Shown here: piece after piece, positions 24,801-38,100 of the stretch | Layout: every line of letters begins with the position of its first letter | Position numbering within the stretch: the stretch's first letter is position 1 | Assembly: GCF_037975245.1 (NCBI RefSeq) | Contig: NC_092571.1 | Span: 7,854,501-7,918,500, forward strand | DNA: 64,000 bases | Direction of reading: 5' to 3' | From: Apostichopus japonicus | Taxonomy: Eukaryota > Echinodermata > Holothuroidea > Aspidochirotida > Stichopodidae | The notes under the pieces: model-generated | Databases searched by the model: none | What the model was told of the DNA's origin: nothing | Seen by the model: only the letters and a program-made list of their open reading frames with translations | Made by a program: the position numbers and the translations under genes

Positions 24801-27800
24801 TTTATGCACCACACATACACCAAACATTAAAATGAGTCATGACTAGAGTCACTTGTTTGCCAATATCAGAAACTCAAGAAACTATTTGTGACATTCTCTA
24901 CCATTGTGATTATCCACTGACTTGAGTTTATTATACTAGATCTACTTGAGTCTGGAATATAAATGGAAGTGACCCGACTCGCCCTCAAAACAATGTGACT
25001 TGAGTCTGTGTGCACTACCTAACCTGTTACCAACACTGCTCAACTAATCATCGTCTTGCAGATCTTTCTGCACATCCACATTTTGACATTTTTGCTACTA
25101 CATTAAACACTAAATAACAAAATCATGATAATGCTCAGAAAACTAATACTTATTTTGTATCTGCCAATGTGTACCAAATATTATGTTCTTTCTGAGGGGA
25201 GGGGGCATGGTGGGGAGAGAAGGGGAAAGGGGTAATGTAGCATTTGTATGGCATACTTTCACTCCAAGCATACTCATTACTACAGAAAATGTGCTCCTTC
25301 TCAAGGCCTCCTGTGGCTCACTGCATTCTCTGTGAGTCTGTGCCAAACATATTCTAAAAAGCAAACTATCACCTTTTTTCAAATTATGTCTCTCTTGCTT
25401 TGTCAAAACAACCATGGTGAGTTGCATCATAGATACACTCTCCTCTAACTAACAATGAGGGGGGGGGGGGGAGGGTGGGGGGGTTATCATAGTAATGTAG
25501 AATAAATGTCAGACACAGAAAGAATAGCACCTGAATTGGTTCATTTCAGGGATTAACACCAAACACAAATATTTTGCTTTATTAGTTGTAATTTTTAAGA
25601 TAGCAAAACCACACTGATAGCCGGCTTGTGTATCTGGTTTTAACAACTATCTCCTGGTTTATTCCAAACATCCCAGAAAGATGGTATGATTCTTTTCTTT
25701 TTTGGTGAGGGGGGTGGGGGCGTTTGCAGAGGGAGACGAGATTGGGGATGGGGTAATTATTGATGTCAGGATATGCAATCAATATTTTTTATGTAACCTG
25801 TTGCATGAATGTACTCCCAAACTGCCATATGATGGAAGATGTATAGATCTACTCTGGAAGGTGACTGCATTAAAACTATAACAATATTTCAAATATGAGT
25901 AAGGTTTTGGTTATTGATGTCCTAATTCCTCACAGAGATCCCAGAGAAGAGATGCACCTACAACTACCCGGTAATAATTACCTCCTCACGGACACTAGGC
26001 TGATTGATGACGACGCATTCCATCTCTACAAGACCCTGGTCAACAATACCTACGTGGTCAGTCTAGACCTCAGGTACAACGAACTGACAGACAACGGTGC
26101 TATACACATGTCAAAGTTACTCGAGGTGTGTGTTACATCTATATACAGATATCGATTATTAAGTAACTACATGTATGCATGGTTTTCATCTTATATGTCA
26201 TGCCGTAGTGACTGGTGTCTTGTGATTGAACGCTTTATTCCTACAGAGTATTTTGAATGAAAGCCACAGTAAAGTTAATCAACATAATTTAGTATAATAA
26301 TAATAAAAAATCAAATTTAGTACTTCATGGGTTTTTCATGAAAGCCATGCATGTGAACGGTCATCGGTGTTACAACCCAAAAAAATTAAAATAAAACAAA
26401 ACTTTATTCCTACAGAGTATTTTGAATGAAAGACACAGTAAAGTTGATCAATATAATAATAATAATAGGTATAAATATCCCAAAAATTATTCAAACTTAG
26501 TACTTCATGGGTTTTGCATGAAAGCCATGCATGTGAACGGTCATCGGTGTTACAACCAAAGAAATTAAAATATAACAAAACTTTATTCCAACAGAGTATT
26601 TTGAATGAAAGTAACAGTGAAGTTGATCAATATAATAATAATAATAATAATGATAATAGGTATAATTATCCCCAAAAATTATTTAAATTTAGTAATTCAT
26701 AGATTTTACATGAAAGCCATGCATGTGAATGGTCATCAGTGTTACAACCCAAAATCTGCTTATCCACTAAAAAGCCTCTGTAAGAGAATGTGTAAAAGTA
26801 AGAGTGCCTGACATTTCAATCCTAGCAGGATCTTCTTCTGGATGAATAAAAGAAGATGATCTTCGTCAGCCTCTGAAGAAGATCCTGCTAGGATCAAAAC
26901 ATCAGGCCACCTTACTTTAACACAACCCAGAAAATTAGCTTGCTAAGCTCGCTAAACGCATTCAGAAGTAGTACTGTGGTGGAGCTCCAACCTAGGTTAA
27001 TTCTGTCTGTTCAAGTCATTCGTGGATAATGTGGAGTGTTCAATTAGAAAATTATAAACCTCATTTGAGGAAAAGTCAGTGCTCTGGGATTCTGAGCATG
27101 AGTGGCCAATGTTTTAACTTTCTATCATATTTTGTGGGCAATATAAATATATGTATAATATTAACCTGTATATAGTATAAATATATGTAAATATAATATA
27201 AATATATAACATATATAATATAAATATATATATAGATAAAACTGGTTTAGATTGATGTTTGTACTTGAGACACAATAAATTTGATCAAGTGGCATCAGAT
27301 CAGAGTAACGTTTTGTGTTACAAGAAGTGGGGAAGTTTACAAAAAATATCCCAGCTGGCATTTGGTTGAATATTCAATTACAGTCATTTAAATTTATGAA
27401 TTATTAATAAATGTTTAAACCATTTTCCTGTGCTTATCCCTTCTTTACAGGAAACCTGCGCATTGAAATTCCTTAGCCTGATGTCTAATAGCCTCACCTC
27501 TGAGGGTATAAATCTCATCGCAAAGGGCCTACAGGTACAGTAGTACAAGCCTACTATGCTTTTCCATATACATTTCATATATTGCATAATTACAGTGCAT
27601 ATGTACTGTATATCACAAAATAACATAGTATAAGAACCATGTTTGAACTCTCTTGGCTTTACAGGTATGCTGTATTGGCCCCAAATATGCTAGATATTCA
27701 AATATGTAGTGTATACTCCAGGAAAGTACTATTTGAAAACTTCAACAATTACAGGATGCTATAATTTAATTGGGGCCTATACTGACTACCTTTAAGGAAA

Positions 27801-30800
27801 TATTTGGAAACTGTCAATAGAATTTGAATGGAAGTAAATTGAAATGAATATAAAGGGTTGGCCCAAAAAGTCTTTTGGAAGAGAAATATGTCAATGGTAC
27901 AATTCTTCCAAAAACTTGGCCGAGCAAATTAACTTTGAAATTTGTGGTTGTAGCTCCACAGATTGTAAATCATGAAAGCAATATCGTGTTTGTTTTAATA
28001 GGGTGTGCAGGGATCAGGGATGGTAGATAGTCTGTTTACCTGATTAAACCCAAATCAGCTTGGGAAAGAAAAGGCCAAATGGTGCCAAAACAGTCAACCT
28101 TTAAATTTTGCACAAACGTGCTATTTTTGAAGGATTCTGACCTTCTGACGGACTTTAAGACCTTTCCGTGAGCATTGAAAGGTTCTGAACAGTCAAATTA
28201 TTGTGTGCTTGTGTTTGTTTTTTTTTTTTTGTAAATTCATATTTAAATGAGTAAATTATTGTTATTAGTTGTTATTATTATTATTATTATTAGTATGATT
28301 ATTATTATTATTATGATTATTATTATTATGATTATTATTATAATTATTATTCATTTGCCTGTAGATAAATGACACACTCCTAACATTGAAGCTCAATGGT
28401 AATAAATTTGGTGGTAAAGGGGGCATGGCCCTAGCCGGAGCCCTACAGGTGAATAAATGTCTGGAGGATCTCGATATCGGAGACTCAGATCAGGTTAGTA
28501 CACACATCTGAAAATCATTAGTAGACCATGTTGTAAATTGTTTCTTCAAAGTGAGAGAAGAAAAATTGAATTCAGAGGAATAATTTGAATGGAATATCAT
28601 TTGTTTATTCCTTCAAGTTGCTGGAGGCAAAATGAATCAATGTGATAGTGAGCGTATGTGTGTGTGTGTGTGTGCGTGTGTGTGTGTGCGTGTGTACACT
28701 GTGTAGGGGGGGATGTCAACAGGTTATCTCAAATGGTGTAAAAATTGGCTCAAGGGGTCACAAAGAGGTTATCTAAAATGATCTCATAATTGGCTGTATT
28801 ATCTGTGATTCACACTAGATGACTTTGGCTGGCAGTAAGTTGTGAAGTATTGCACAGTGTATAAAAAATGTCATGTAAACTCTCATGCATTTAATAACAA
28901 TTATTAAAGGAATAATTGGTGGCACTGCTAGCTCAAAATTGGTAAAAGAAAATGTCCATTTGTTCTATTTGTGTCTATATTTCACCGAGGAAGACTGTTC
29001 ATTCTGGATATTGAAACATTTTGGTATGAAAATTCTATACTGTAAAGTCCTTACCAGACAATGAAATGATCGAAGAAATTGTCACACACATTCATGGAAT
29101 TTGATGTAACAAAACTATTTCACATCACTTGGTGAAAACTAAATCACACACTCAAATAAAGGCCTTCCTTGGTTATAGTATTTGTAGTCACGGTTTGGGG
29201 CTTACTAGTAGGGTAGGCAATTGAACCCTAGGTCAGGCTACCTGAGCATTTTGTATCAGTTTTCGCACCGGTCTTGAAACATTCCTGTGATTGGAATACA
29301 GTTTCATATCTTCTAATATGATAGTTTTGACCAATTCTTACTTGAAACTTGAGTAAAACCCAGATTCCCACTCTTGACAATTTTCTTTTAAATGTGACAA
29401 TTTGTTTCTTCTAATTATTATTTTGTTACCACTTCAGGATACGCAGAGTATGATCGCTTTCGCTACAGTCCTGAATTTCAATGCTACCCTCAAGGCTTTC
29501 TGTATTAACAGACCTCTTCTCTTCAGCTATCAGGAAGAGACCACAGTACACTATGCAAAAATGTTACAGGTGAGTTCTAAAGCCCTTATAGGCAGAAGGT
29601 GGGGAATTCTGATTGAAGGTTGTTATCATCGCTCCAAGCAGTGCCTGTTTAACACCTTTTTAGAGCCCCAAGGCAGGGCACCATATCCTTTCCCACTCCA
29701 GCCTCCCCCCCCCCTTCCTCTTTATTACATTAACAGGAACAGCACACAAACTAATTTCAATGTTACAATAACTTTTGATATTTTTATCACAAATTTTTTT
29801 TTTTTTTTTTTTAATTGCAAGATTTGGGGGCAAATTTACAATGATGATGACAATTATCGCAAAATATGCTCCAACATCAACACATTTTTGGTTCTATAAA
29901 TACAAAGCTTACAACAGTAAAGGTCTTTTTTTCTTTTCTTTTTTTCCCTTCAGGTTAACAGTACACTGACAGAGTTACATCTTCAAAAGTGTGATATTAG
30001 AGATTTTGGAGCTGAAAGGCTTGCAGAAACACTGGTGGAAAATGTTGCATTGAAATATTTGGACCTTGCATGGTAAGCTTAAAGTATTACTGTTGCATTC
30101 AGTCATAACTCTGTGACATTATGATTAAGCTATGAAAAGTTAACGACATAATGGGTGGGGGAGGATGGAAGCTCACTGGATCCACCAATGGGAAGAGTAT
30201 GGTTCTACCACATTATATTAAAATACATTTCAGAATGTTTTGTTCCTAAGATCTCAAATAGCATAGTAAATAAAACAGCCAAAACTGTCTCTTTCGACTG
30301 CTATTATATTGAGGGAGTTTTTTTATGATTTGACTTTCCAGTGACATGGATATATGATTACATGTCTGTATTAAAACTTTGTACATGACTTTGTACTTTG
30401 TACAAAAAGAACTTTGTACAAAAATTAATACATGTCTGTATTAAAACTTATTTCTGATAATTATTGGGAAAATTGACATGTTCTCTTTTGCTCTTGCAGT
30501 AACAGAATAGCAAGAGACGGCGCTAAAAGTATTTCCAAGATCCTCCGACAAAATACACCATTAGAAGTTCTAGATTTGAGCTCCAACCGCATCGAAGATG
30601 ACGGCGCGATGTTCTTAAGCGACGCCATCGCAAATGCAAACACCCATCTCACAACGTAAGTAACAATGTATGTATGTGTTTTAGATCCTCCTGCAAGCAG
30701 GAACTCGCGAAGAAGCCATCATTGGCTTATCAAAGCCGCAAGCTGACCAAAGTCAGTCTCTTAGATTCATATTTAACGTCCATGATTATGAATTGTAAAC

Positions 30801-32359
30801 AACTCTGTAACTGGATGACATACATTAATCTTGGAGTGACTCCGACCAGGGACCTTATGATTGGAAGGCACCGGCGTTAACCACTGAGTTAACACTCCTA
30901 TGTGCTTCTTTTCCTTATGAACGTAATCCATCTCTCATAAGTGCTATGTAAAGTGAATGTAGAATGGTAAACAGATATGGAAAAGTTATAACCAAATTTG
31001 AAAAGAGCTAAGAAATCTTTTACTTTAACCTTAGAAAATAAAAAGTTGTGTGCAGTGCCAACTGAGCTATCTAACCATTCCTAAGCAAGCGATCCCTTTG
31101 TGAGCCATTTCTTTGATGGGGAGTTCAATTCGGAAGCTAGTGTTACTTGCATACAATTTAACCAGGGATCACATCCTCCCGGGGATCACATCCTCCCAGG
31201 GATCACATCCTCCCAGGGATCACATCCTCCCAGGGATCACATCCTCCCAGGGATCAAAACCTCCCAATTTCATTTGACAAGATGTAGACAGGGATGGGAA
31301 TTCAAGAGAAATCAAAGTCTTCTGTATTGAGCTAATAATTATTTTGTAGAATGTAAGATGTAGGTAAGGTGCTATGTAGCATGAAAAAGTATCTTTAGTT
31401 TGTTCAAAGATTATTTTATTTTTTTACTTTTATTTTTTATTTTTTGCATGACTATTTGATACTATTAAAAACTCCATGAAATTGCAGAATAAGTCTGATC
31501 TTCTAAACTTTATAATTGACTGTTTGTAAGTCATTGTTAAATAATAATGTGAAAAACGAAATATGAGGATATATGTCGCAAAATGTGATAGAGATTTGAA
31601 TAGTCCAGGTCTTGCCGTACTAATCTGTTTATTCATGATTTGTTCTGTCTCTAGGCTTGTGATTGGTCATAATTCTATCAATGGGACTGGTCTGTGTGCT
31701 GTCGCCAAGGCAATGGAAATGAAAGGAAATTTCAAAAGTGTCTTCATCTGGGGAAACAATTTGGAAGAAGATGCCTGTGTGGTAAGTTTTTTTTGGAAAA
31801 GAAGCAATGATATAAGTAACATTTAATCGTCAATTTATCAGGATGTTTCTTGAACTGTCAGAATTAGTAGTAGTATTAGAACGAAACTTGTCCAAAATGT
31901 AATATTCTAATTCTCTTCAACATAAGAGATATTTAAAACTAAAAGATGAATTTGACTTTGACTATGTGTTAGTAATCATAATAAAGATGATTCACTGAGG
32001 TTTTCAATCAGTCAGTCAGTCAAGCTGTCAGTCAGTCAGTCACGCTGTCAGTCAGTCAGTCACTTTTCAGCTATTTTTGTTTTAATTTTGTGTTGTTTTT
32101 CTCTTCTGTACAAGTGAAAGTCTGCTTACATGCACTGAAAATGAATATCTAACTTCTTTTTTTTTTTTTTGTATATTATTTATCCTAGGCTTTCAATGAT
32201 CTTGTTAAGAGTGGTAGACTCGACCCAAAGCTAACCGACGTGAACCCTTACACCGTGGACGGGCGAGTTTATCTCTCCGAATTGAACCACGGTTTGAGGA
32301 GACATTACTACTGGACGCCGTTCTTTGGACCGGATGTGGAAACAGAGGAGGACAAGTGA
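21846..32359 (+). CDS. LRRC34: Leucine-rich repeat protein, LRRC34-like (complete, 9 exons)
   Basis: Exons: 21846-21961, 25936-26125, 27451-27534, 28365-28493, 29438-29569, 29954-30072, 30500-30655, 31655-31781, 32189-32359. The sum is 1224 nt, or 407 residues, close to vertebrate LRRC34 (roughly 420-460). The first ATG (MSDPAGVLSRYEDVCEELEV) follows an in-frame stop. Ribonuclease-inhibitor-type LRRs run through the middle: VVSLDLRYNELTDNGAIHMS, LKFLSLMSNSLTSEGINLIA, LKLNGNKFGGKGGMALAGAL, LKYLDLACNRIARDGAKSIS, LEVLDLSSNRIEDDGAMFLS. Several exons are roughly one or one and a half repeats long. The C-terminus has VDGRVYLSELNHGLRRHYYW, which I recognise as the LRRC34 tail. There is no signal peptide or membrane segment. 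In mouse, LRRC34 has been reported as nucleolar and linked to pluripotency and ribosome biogenesis; that role is not visible in the sequence. Orthology is inferred from the tail and overall length. Confidence 0.9.
22921..23230. mobile_element. hAT-type MITE with perfect 8-bp target duplication
   Basis: 310 bp with perfect 14-bp inverted ends CAGGCGCGTAGCCA, flanked by TCTTGAAG at 22913-22920 and 23231-23238. The interior contains a G tract, GGGCAGCGCCCC and a T run. It lies in LRRC34 intron 1. The long open frames across it on both strands are not genes. Confidence 0.92.
24255..24855. repeat. 74-bp tandem array
   Basis: About eight copies of a 74-bp unit including cacatacacctaacattata and gagtcatgactagagtcac. 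LRRC34 intron 1. Confidence 0.92.
26228..26760. repeat. About 180-190-bp tandem array, three copies
   Basis: Each copy runs from actttattcctacagagtat through an aat-rich stretch to acggtcatcggtgttacaac. LRRC34 intron 2. Each copy carries an acceptor-like ttcctacag. Confidence 0.88.
26790..26932. mobile_element. Hairpin MITE, copy 1
   Basis: Arms starting tgtgtaaaagtaag and containing gatcctagcaggatcttctt pair with the inverse on the right. It is related to 41132-41264, and the similarity extends about 35 bp further left in both. Confidence 0.75.
27120..27240. repeat. AT-rich low-complexity tract
   Basis: Runs of atataaatatatg just upstream of LRRC34 exon 3. Confidence 0.7.
28260..28352. repeat. 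ATT trinucleotide microsatellite
   Basis: An attatt-type repeat directly upstream of LRRC34 exon 4, ending 12 bp before the exon. Confidence 0.85.
28656..28695. repeat. GT microsatellite
   Basis: tgtgtgtg run with two gc interruptions, LRRC34 intron 4. Confidence 0.85.
30664..30899 (-). mobile_element. tRNA-derived SINE-like element
   Basis: Read on the - strand it begins GGAGTGTTAACTCAGTGGTT, resembling a tRNA A box. About 45 nt later it has CCTGGTCGGAGTCACTCC, close to a B box (expected GGTTCGANNCC, with one base lost). It ends after gcttgcaggaggatc with a short tgtatgtatgtg repeat (acat on this strand). About 236 bp, in LRRC34 intron 7, starting 8 bp from the exon 7 donor. The family is not identified. 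Confidence 0.6.
31164..31267. repeat. 17-bp tandem array
   Basis: Six copies of gggatcacatcctccca, the last one changed. LRRC34 intron 7. Confidence 0.92.
32009..32066. repeat. GTCA simple repeat
   Basis: cagtcagtcagtcaagctgt-type repeat, LRRC34 intron 8. Confidence 0.8.
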
Positions 32360-32533
32360 CAAAGATATGAAAATTGACATCATCATATTATTTACAGAAA
32401 TTAAGAAAATAGAGTTATCAGATAATGTATTTACATTTGGGTTTTGACTTCCACTAATAACGATAGAATTCTTTGCACGTACATTCACACATGCACAACC
32501 GCATATTCATTGAAATGCTAGTCTTCTGCATAC

Positions 32534-32539
32534 AATAAA
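32534..32539 (+). terminator. Candidate polyadenylation signal of LRRC34
   Basis: AATAAA 175 nt after the LRRC34 stop codon, the first canonical hexamer downstream on this strand. Confidence 0.45.
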
Positions 32540-32559
32540 TATTGAAGGAAAAGAAAGTT

Positions 32560-34300
32560 ACTTTATAAAATGTAAGTTGTTTATCACAAAATGTTATTAA
32601 CATACATCACATGAATTAGAAGTTTATTATATTAACTGTAGCATAGGAAGTTTGTTAAAGTTCATCAGTAAACCAGTAGTAATACTGAGGTTGTATTTTA
32701 GGATGTATTTTAGGGCATGTATGTGGAGGCATTTTATGATGTATTTGTAAGAATTATTTTCAGGACCTATGCTAGGAAGCATTTTAGGACATATTGAAGG
32801 AAGCATGTTAGGAAGTATTTTAGAATGACTTTAAAAAAAAAATTATTCTTATGTTTATGGTCGCTAGTATGAAAAGTGGTGGGCTAATAGCATATTTTTA
32901 GTATTTGAAATGGCCATTATTTGATTTTTCTAGCATACCTGGAGGCGATACCGACAATGACCTTTAAAATATTCTCTGTAATCTTTTCCATGACTGTAAC
33001 TAGTGATACATTGATGACATGGATCATATTTATATAGTTAAATTAACTTTCATCCATTTTCCTGTTTTTTTGCAAGAAATTTGTATAATATATTTCATCT
33101 TATTTTGAAAGCTGTAAATAGATAAATAAGATATTTCGAATTTGACTTCTTGGTGTTAATTTCGTTTTTGTGTCATTAAAACGTTGTTCTTTTATTTTTT
33201 TTTCTTTCAACTAACTATTCATAAATTTGGCATTCTATTATGTCTTGATGCATCTGACCTTTGAAAGAAGAAAGAAAATACGACAACTGCAATAGAAAAT
33301 TTTCGTTAATGTTCCACTGTATTTTTCAGATGCATATACATGTCTTTATGCAAAGACAGTGTTCATGTCTAAACCTCTATACATAATTCAATATTTGATA
33401 GTGCCCATATTGCATATAACAAAATTTCCAATGAAATGCACAATTCCAAATATAACATGGTATTAAAATTCAAATGTGTTGCCACATATTTAGTTTGTTG
33501 TATTATCTCACAAGGAATGATTAATTACTCAAAAATACTCCATTTTCAAAACATTATATTTACATTGCGTACTTTGCCATATATATTAATAGACGAATTA
33601 TATATATATATATATATATATATCATAAATTGCATAATTATTATTTTCTGTAATGGCTCAGAGAGTGTTAAGAAACTTTCCCCCACCCCTCAAATTCACA
33701 AATAAGACATTTACAGTACTATGAAAGGCATGGGGATTTTATAGAAACTTTTAAAATTGCAGAAAGTAACATACATATGTCATCATTAAGAAACCCCCAA
33801 TTCATGGTATGTTTTCAACCCATTATCATAAAAATACACATTCCAATACAAATCACATATAAGAGGCTCTATTTATTATACATATTTCATATTTTCTTAT
33901 TTTGAATTTTGCAGTATATTTGCACTATTAATTGCCACTAACCCATAACCATGACGATAGTAGGTAGGTGTAAAAATTTAGCAAAATAAGTATACCATCT
34001 GTTTACAAAACTGTTCTTTTAAAATCTGACTACACTGCGGCGATGATTTACATCTAACAAATGACACTAGCAGCATTCATTGGAGGAAAGAGATGCGCAA
34101 CAATTCATGAAGACTGACACAATACGAAAAAAGCAATGTGGCCTTTGGTACCAACAGCATTTCCACACCACTGTACTCCTGCCCACCCCACCCCCCCCCC
34201 CACCCACATCTCACACCGGTCCAGGTCCAGAAATAATGAAACATTGGTATCAACTTCAAGAAAGAGAAACACATGATGTGATGGATGTAACTAATAAGTT
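32560..34300. other. Convergent intergenic region
   Basis: AT-rich sequence between the 3' ends of the LRRC34 and DISP3-like genes. It has a near-repeat around 32720-32820 (words tgttaggaagtattttag and similar) and a (TA)n tract at 33599-33622. No gene was supported. Confidence 0.5.
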
Positions 34301-34790
34301 AACGATACCAGGCCCGGATTAGACTAATCGAGGGCTGATAGGCCATTTTTGTTTTGGGGCCCTGACCCCCAATGAATGATGACATATCCATTAAATTTAA
34401 CCATTTTCTGGAATTCACTTTTGCAAAGTCATCAGTGATGTCCTGGAACCTCGATGTATTTCGTCTAATGATTGGGGAATGTAGATCCATTATTGGCACC
34501 TGACACAAGTGTGAACCTATCTGCCCAATACAGGAAGCCTCTTGTTAACTTGCAGGAAGTTTACCTACACACAGGGCCCCAAAATTGGCGGGACCCTAGG
34601 TGCCATAACCCGACACTGACCAAAGTATTCCTTTGCTACTGCTTCCTGTTTTTAAGTGAAAGTGGCCTACCATTTACCACACATCCTGCACGCGTAAAAC
34701 GGTGAATTAAAGTCGTAGATGTAATTCTCGATCATTGAGTTATTCACTTACTTCCAAGCTTTTCACAAATTTTTAATATGTCTTGTCATT

Positions 34791-34796
34791 TTTATT
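34791..34796 (-). terminator. Candidate polyadenylation signal of the DISP3-like gene
   Basis: AATAAA on the - strand about 320 nt downstream of the stop at 35116-35118. Weak evidence on its own. Confidence 0.3.
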
Positions 34797-35115
34797 GCAA
34801 AAATGCGATCACTTTTCCCTCTGACATGTGAAAGAATATGAATTGGCTAGAAATATAAAGGTTTACTGCAGGCACTCTGGTTTCAAGATGATCGAAATCA
34901 GGCTCACGAAAGAACTTTGGACTGTAACAGTATCACCATAGAAGAAATAGGTTCAACAGAAAGGGATACAATCATCATACAAAATCCACCAATGGGACCT
35001 GGGGTTCCATGGTAACGCCGCCATCATTGCAAGGTTTGATCGAACCGACCTAGGACTCCCAGTCGAACCCAGACAAACCAGTTGGACCTGCGGGGACAAA
35101 CTGTTTCTGCCATGA

Positions 35116-38100
35116 TCAAAATAAGGTCCCGCTAGAGGGACCAGGTATCGGTGCTCCACTTAGGTGCAGAAGGTACAAGATGCCAGTGATTCCCCCGAAA
35201 AACACAGCTAAAATTAATAGACTCAACACCAGCCACTTCTTGTTCCAGCTGTACCTGCTGGGGGCACACGTAGAGAGAAGAGCTGTACACACAGTCAAGG
35301 TGTAAAAGATCGCCACCAGAGTGTTGATGGCGACTATTTTGCCAAACTTTGAGAATAATTGGATGGTGGTGAAGCAGAGTGGTATGGAGGCAGTGATTGT
35401 GGTGATCGCGCTGCTGAGTATGGATACGCCGATGGTACTGACCGCATGCTTGGTCTTCCACTGACGAAGTTTCGACCCCTGCAGCCAAAAGTCAATTTGT
35501 GAAGAATTAGACACGGATGCTGTTTTATAAATCATGTTTAATTCAATTCATCAATTATGTTTCATAAATTTAATAAAATTATACAGAACAAGGTCATGTT
35601 TTTAACTTGTAACAATATTCTGTATAACCCAGTTGGGACAAGTATTACTATAATTAATGTTCTTTCATGTCCCGCTTCACAGCACTTAATTGTACTGCCA
35701 GAATGAATATCATGTTTCTATCAGATTCAGGTTAGGCACTGTTCATATACTGTCAATATGAGTGCTTTGAAGCATGATATGGGAGGACAGTATAGAGTGG
35801 TATTAGCTTCAGAACACAGCCTCAACTGACTGCCTGTATTACGGTGTACTCAATTTCATTAAATTTTCTCACCTGATAGTATGAACATTCAAATTGTTTC
35901 AGCCAATCACGATGGTGTCTCTTGCATATATGTAAATGATCTCACATAAAAGTTTCTGCCAATACGTTTTCAGCAGTAAATCTAAAACCAGCTTTCTTGA
36001 TAATTACCCTATCATATGAAATTCCTCAAAACCTAACAAAACCTTACAACAAACAAAACCAAAACAAACCTAACAAGACCTAACAATTTTAAACCTCCAA
36101 AGTCTTTGTCAGGATGAAATATGAGATCATATAATTTTCTCCTTCATAGGTATTAGTCAGATGCAGAATCTCAAATGAGGGAATATATACGACACTCACG
36201 GTAAGACTCGAGGGCGCTAGATCCTTGGATGTGAGAAATCCTTCGATGAGATGAATGCAGTAGTCTACGGACGAGCCCACTAGGATTGAGAGAGATACTG
36301 CCTCTACCGCCCCCAACTGCCAGCCGAGAAGGTAGAAGGTACTGATCACCACCAGCATGATACCTATATACAGATTATAGGTAAAACCAGATCAAATGTT
36401 GTAATGCTGTCATAATGAAATGTTGCCAGATAAAATATGAAATATAAAACATATACAAATATAAAACATATATAAACATAAAATATAAAACCAGATCAAA
36501 TGTTGTAATGCTGTAATAATGAAATGTTGCCAGATAAGATATAAAATATAAAACATATACAAATATAAAACATATATAAACATAAAATATAAAACCAGAT
36601 CAAATGTAAAACCAGATCAAATGTTGTAATGCTGTAATAACGAAATGTTGCCAGATAAGATATAAAATATCAAACATAAAACATATACAAATATAAAACA
36701 TATAAACATAAAATATAAAACCAGATCAAATGTTGTAATGCTGTAATAATGAAATGTTGCCAGATAAAATATAAAACATAAAATATAAAACATATATAAA
36801 ACATATATAAACATAAAATATGAAACCAGATAAAATGTAAAACCATATAAAAATTTAGCCTGTGTGAAAAAAGTCATGACATAAAGCTATGTAGTTAATA
36901 TAATGTGAGCAATTTTTAGTACAAGTACAGAATTTTCCGGGTATCCGGGCTTCAAAATAATCAGAACTAGTATAGGTTGAGGGCTAGTGGATTGTAAGGG
37001 GGGGGGGGCAGGTGACACTGGAGATGGGGGTATTTTAAGGTGTGGGTGGGCAACCCTCATTTAGATGCAAAATCTGTGACAATTTATATACAAACCACCA
37101 AGAAGTCCTTAATTAGAGGAGTAAAAGAGTAAATTACATCCAAATTCTACAACAACAAAAAAACTTGTCTGAATATCAACCACAATGGAAAAAAATATTC
37201 TGAAAAGCAGTTTTGGCACAATCAAACACTGTCTCCCACTCCATAACCCCCACCCCACCCCTACCCTTCATCTAAATGTTTTCCCACCACCAAGCTATAG
37301 TTTACAAGCCAATATAACTTTTGTTCGTAAGTACCCTTGATTTTTAATTATTTGTAATATGTAAAAGATATTTCTTTCTATAGCTCACCTAAAATGGTTA
37401 CCAGAGCAATCATTGCGATTCCAATGTGGCCGGTGAACACAACCACAGATACAGCACAAACCATCAGAGAAAACACCAGACCATAGATGGCGCTAGTCAC
37501 TCCGACGATCTCCATGAAGACCTGTTGCCAGTAGTCGCAAGTCTGAAAGACAGTGTCCAATCCAATTCTCTCTTCTGAAGTGAGGTTAGCCAACATATCC
37601 TGAATGACCCTGTCCCAGGATGTGAAATCTTGATACGCATCGAAGGACGATTTACCTTCGAAGATGTTCTACGACCGAATGAGGAAGAAAGTTTTATCGT
37701 TTGCAAAAATTTGCTCCTCAAAATTCATGATTTGAACGACATAGAAGAAAGTAGAAATTAACCTATAAAGAAGAAAATAGGTATGCATGGATGAAAATGG
37801 TTTGAATTAAGGATAACGGCAAAACTATCTATGTATGTCCTTTTCATTTTTAGTTGTTTAAGATTAGTTTATTGTAAAGGGGATGTGCAATAAACCTTTA
37901 AGGACAATTTACGACGGATCTGTTCATTTTAAAAGGAGGGGGGTTGAGATGATTGAGATGGTTGAGATTGAGTGGTTGAGATGTAAAACGATGGTCTACA
38001 ACCAATTAAAGTCTACAACCAAGGTTGTGCTAATTACTTTTAATATTTTTGTATTTGTTTTTTATTCAATATCCTTCAAGTTTATTGCCTCAAATAAACA

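Noticed and set aside
29570-29899. Continuation of the frame beyond LRRC34 exon 5
   Set aside because: Exon 5 ends at a clear GTGAGT donor; the extension runs through low-complexity Pro and Phe runs of intron sequence.
31060-31095. tRNA-like A box (TAGCTCAGTTGG) on the - strand
   Set aside because: No B box at the right spacing and no cloverleaf; not called as tRNA or SINE.
34310-34620. Possible hAT-like element with CAGGCCCGGATTAG and an inverted CAGTGTCGGGTTATG
   Set aside because: The ends match only loosely and the flanks share no 8-bp duplication.
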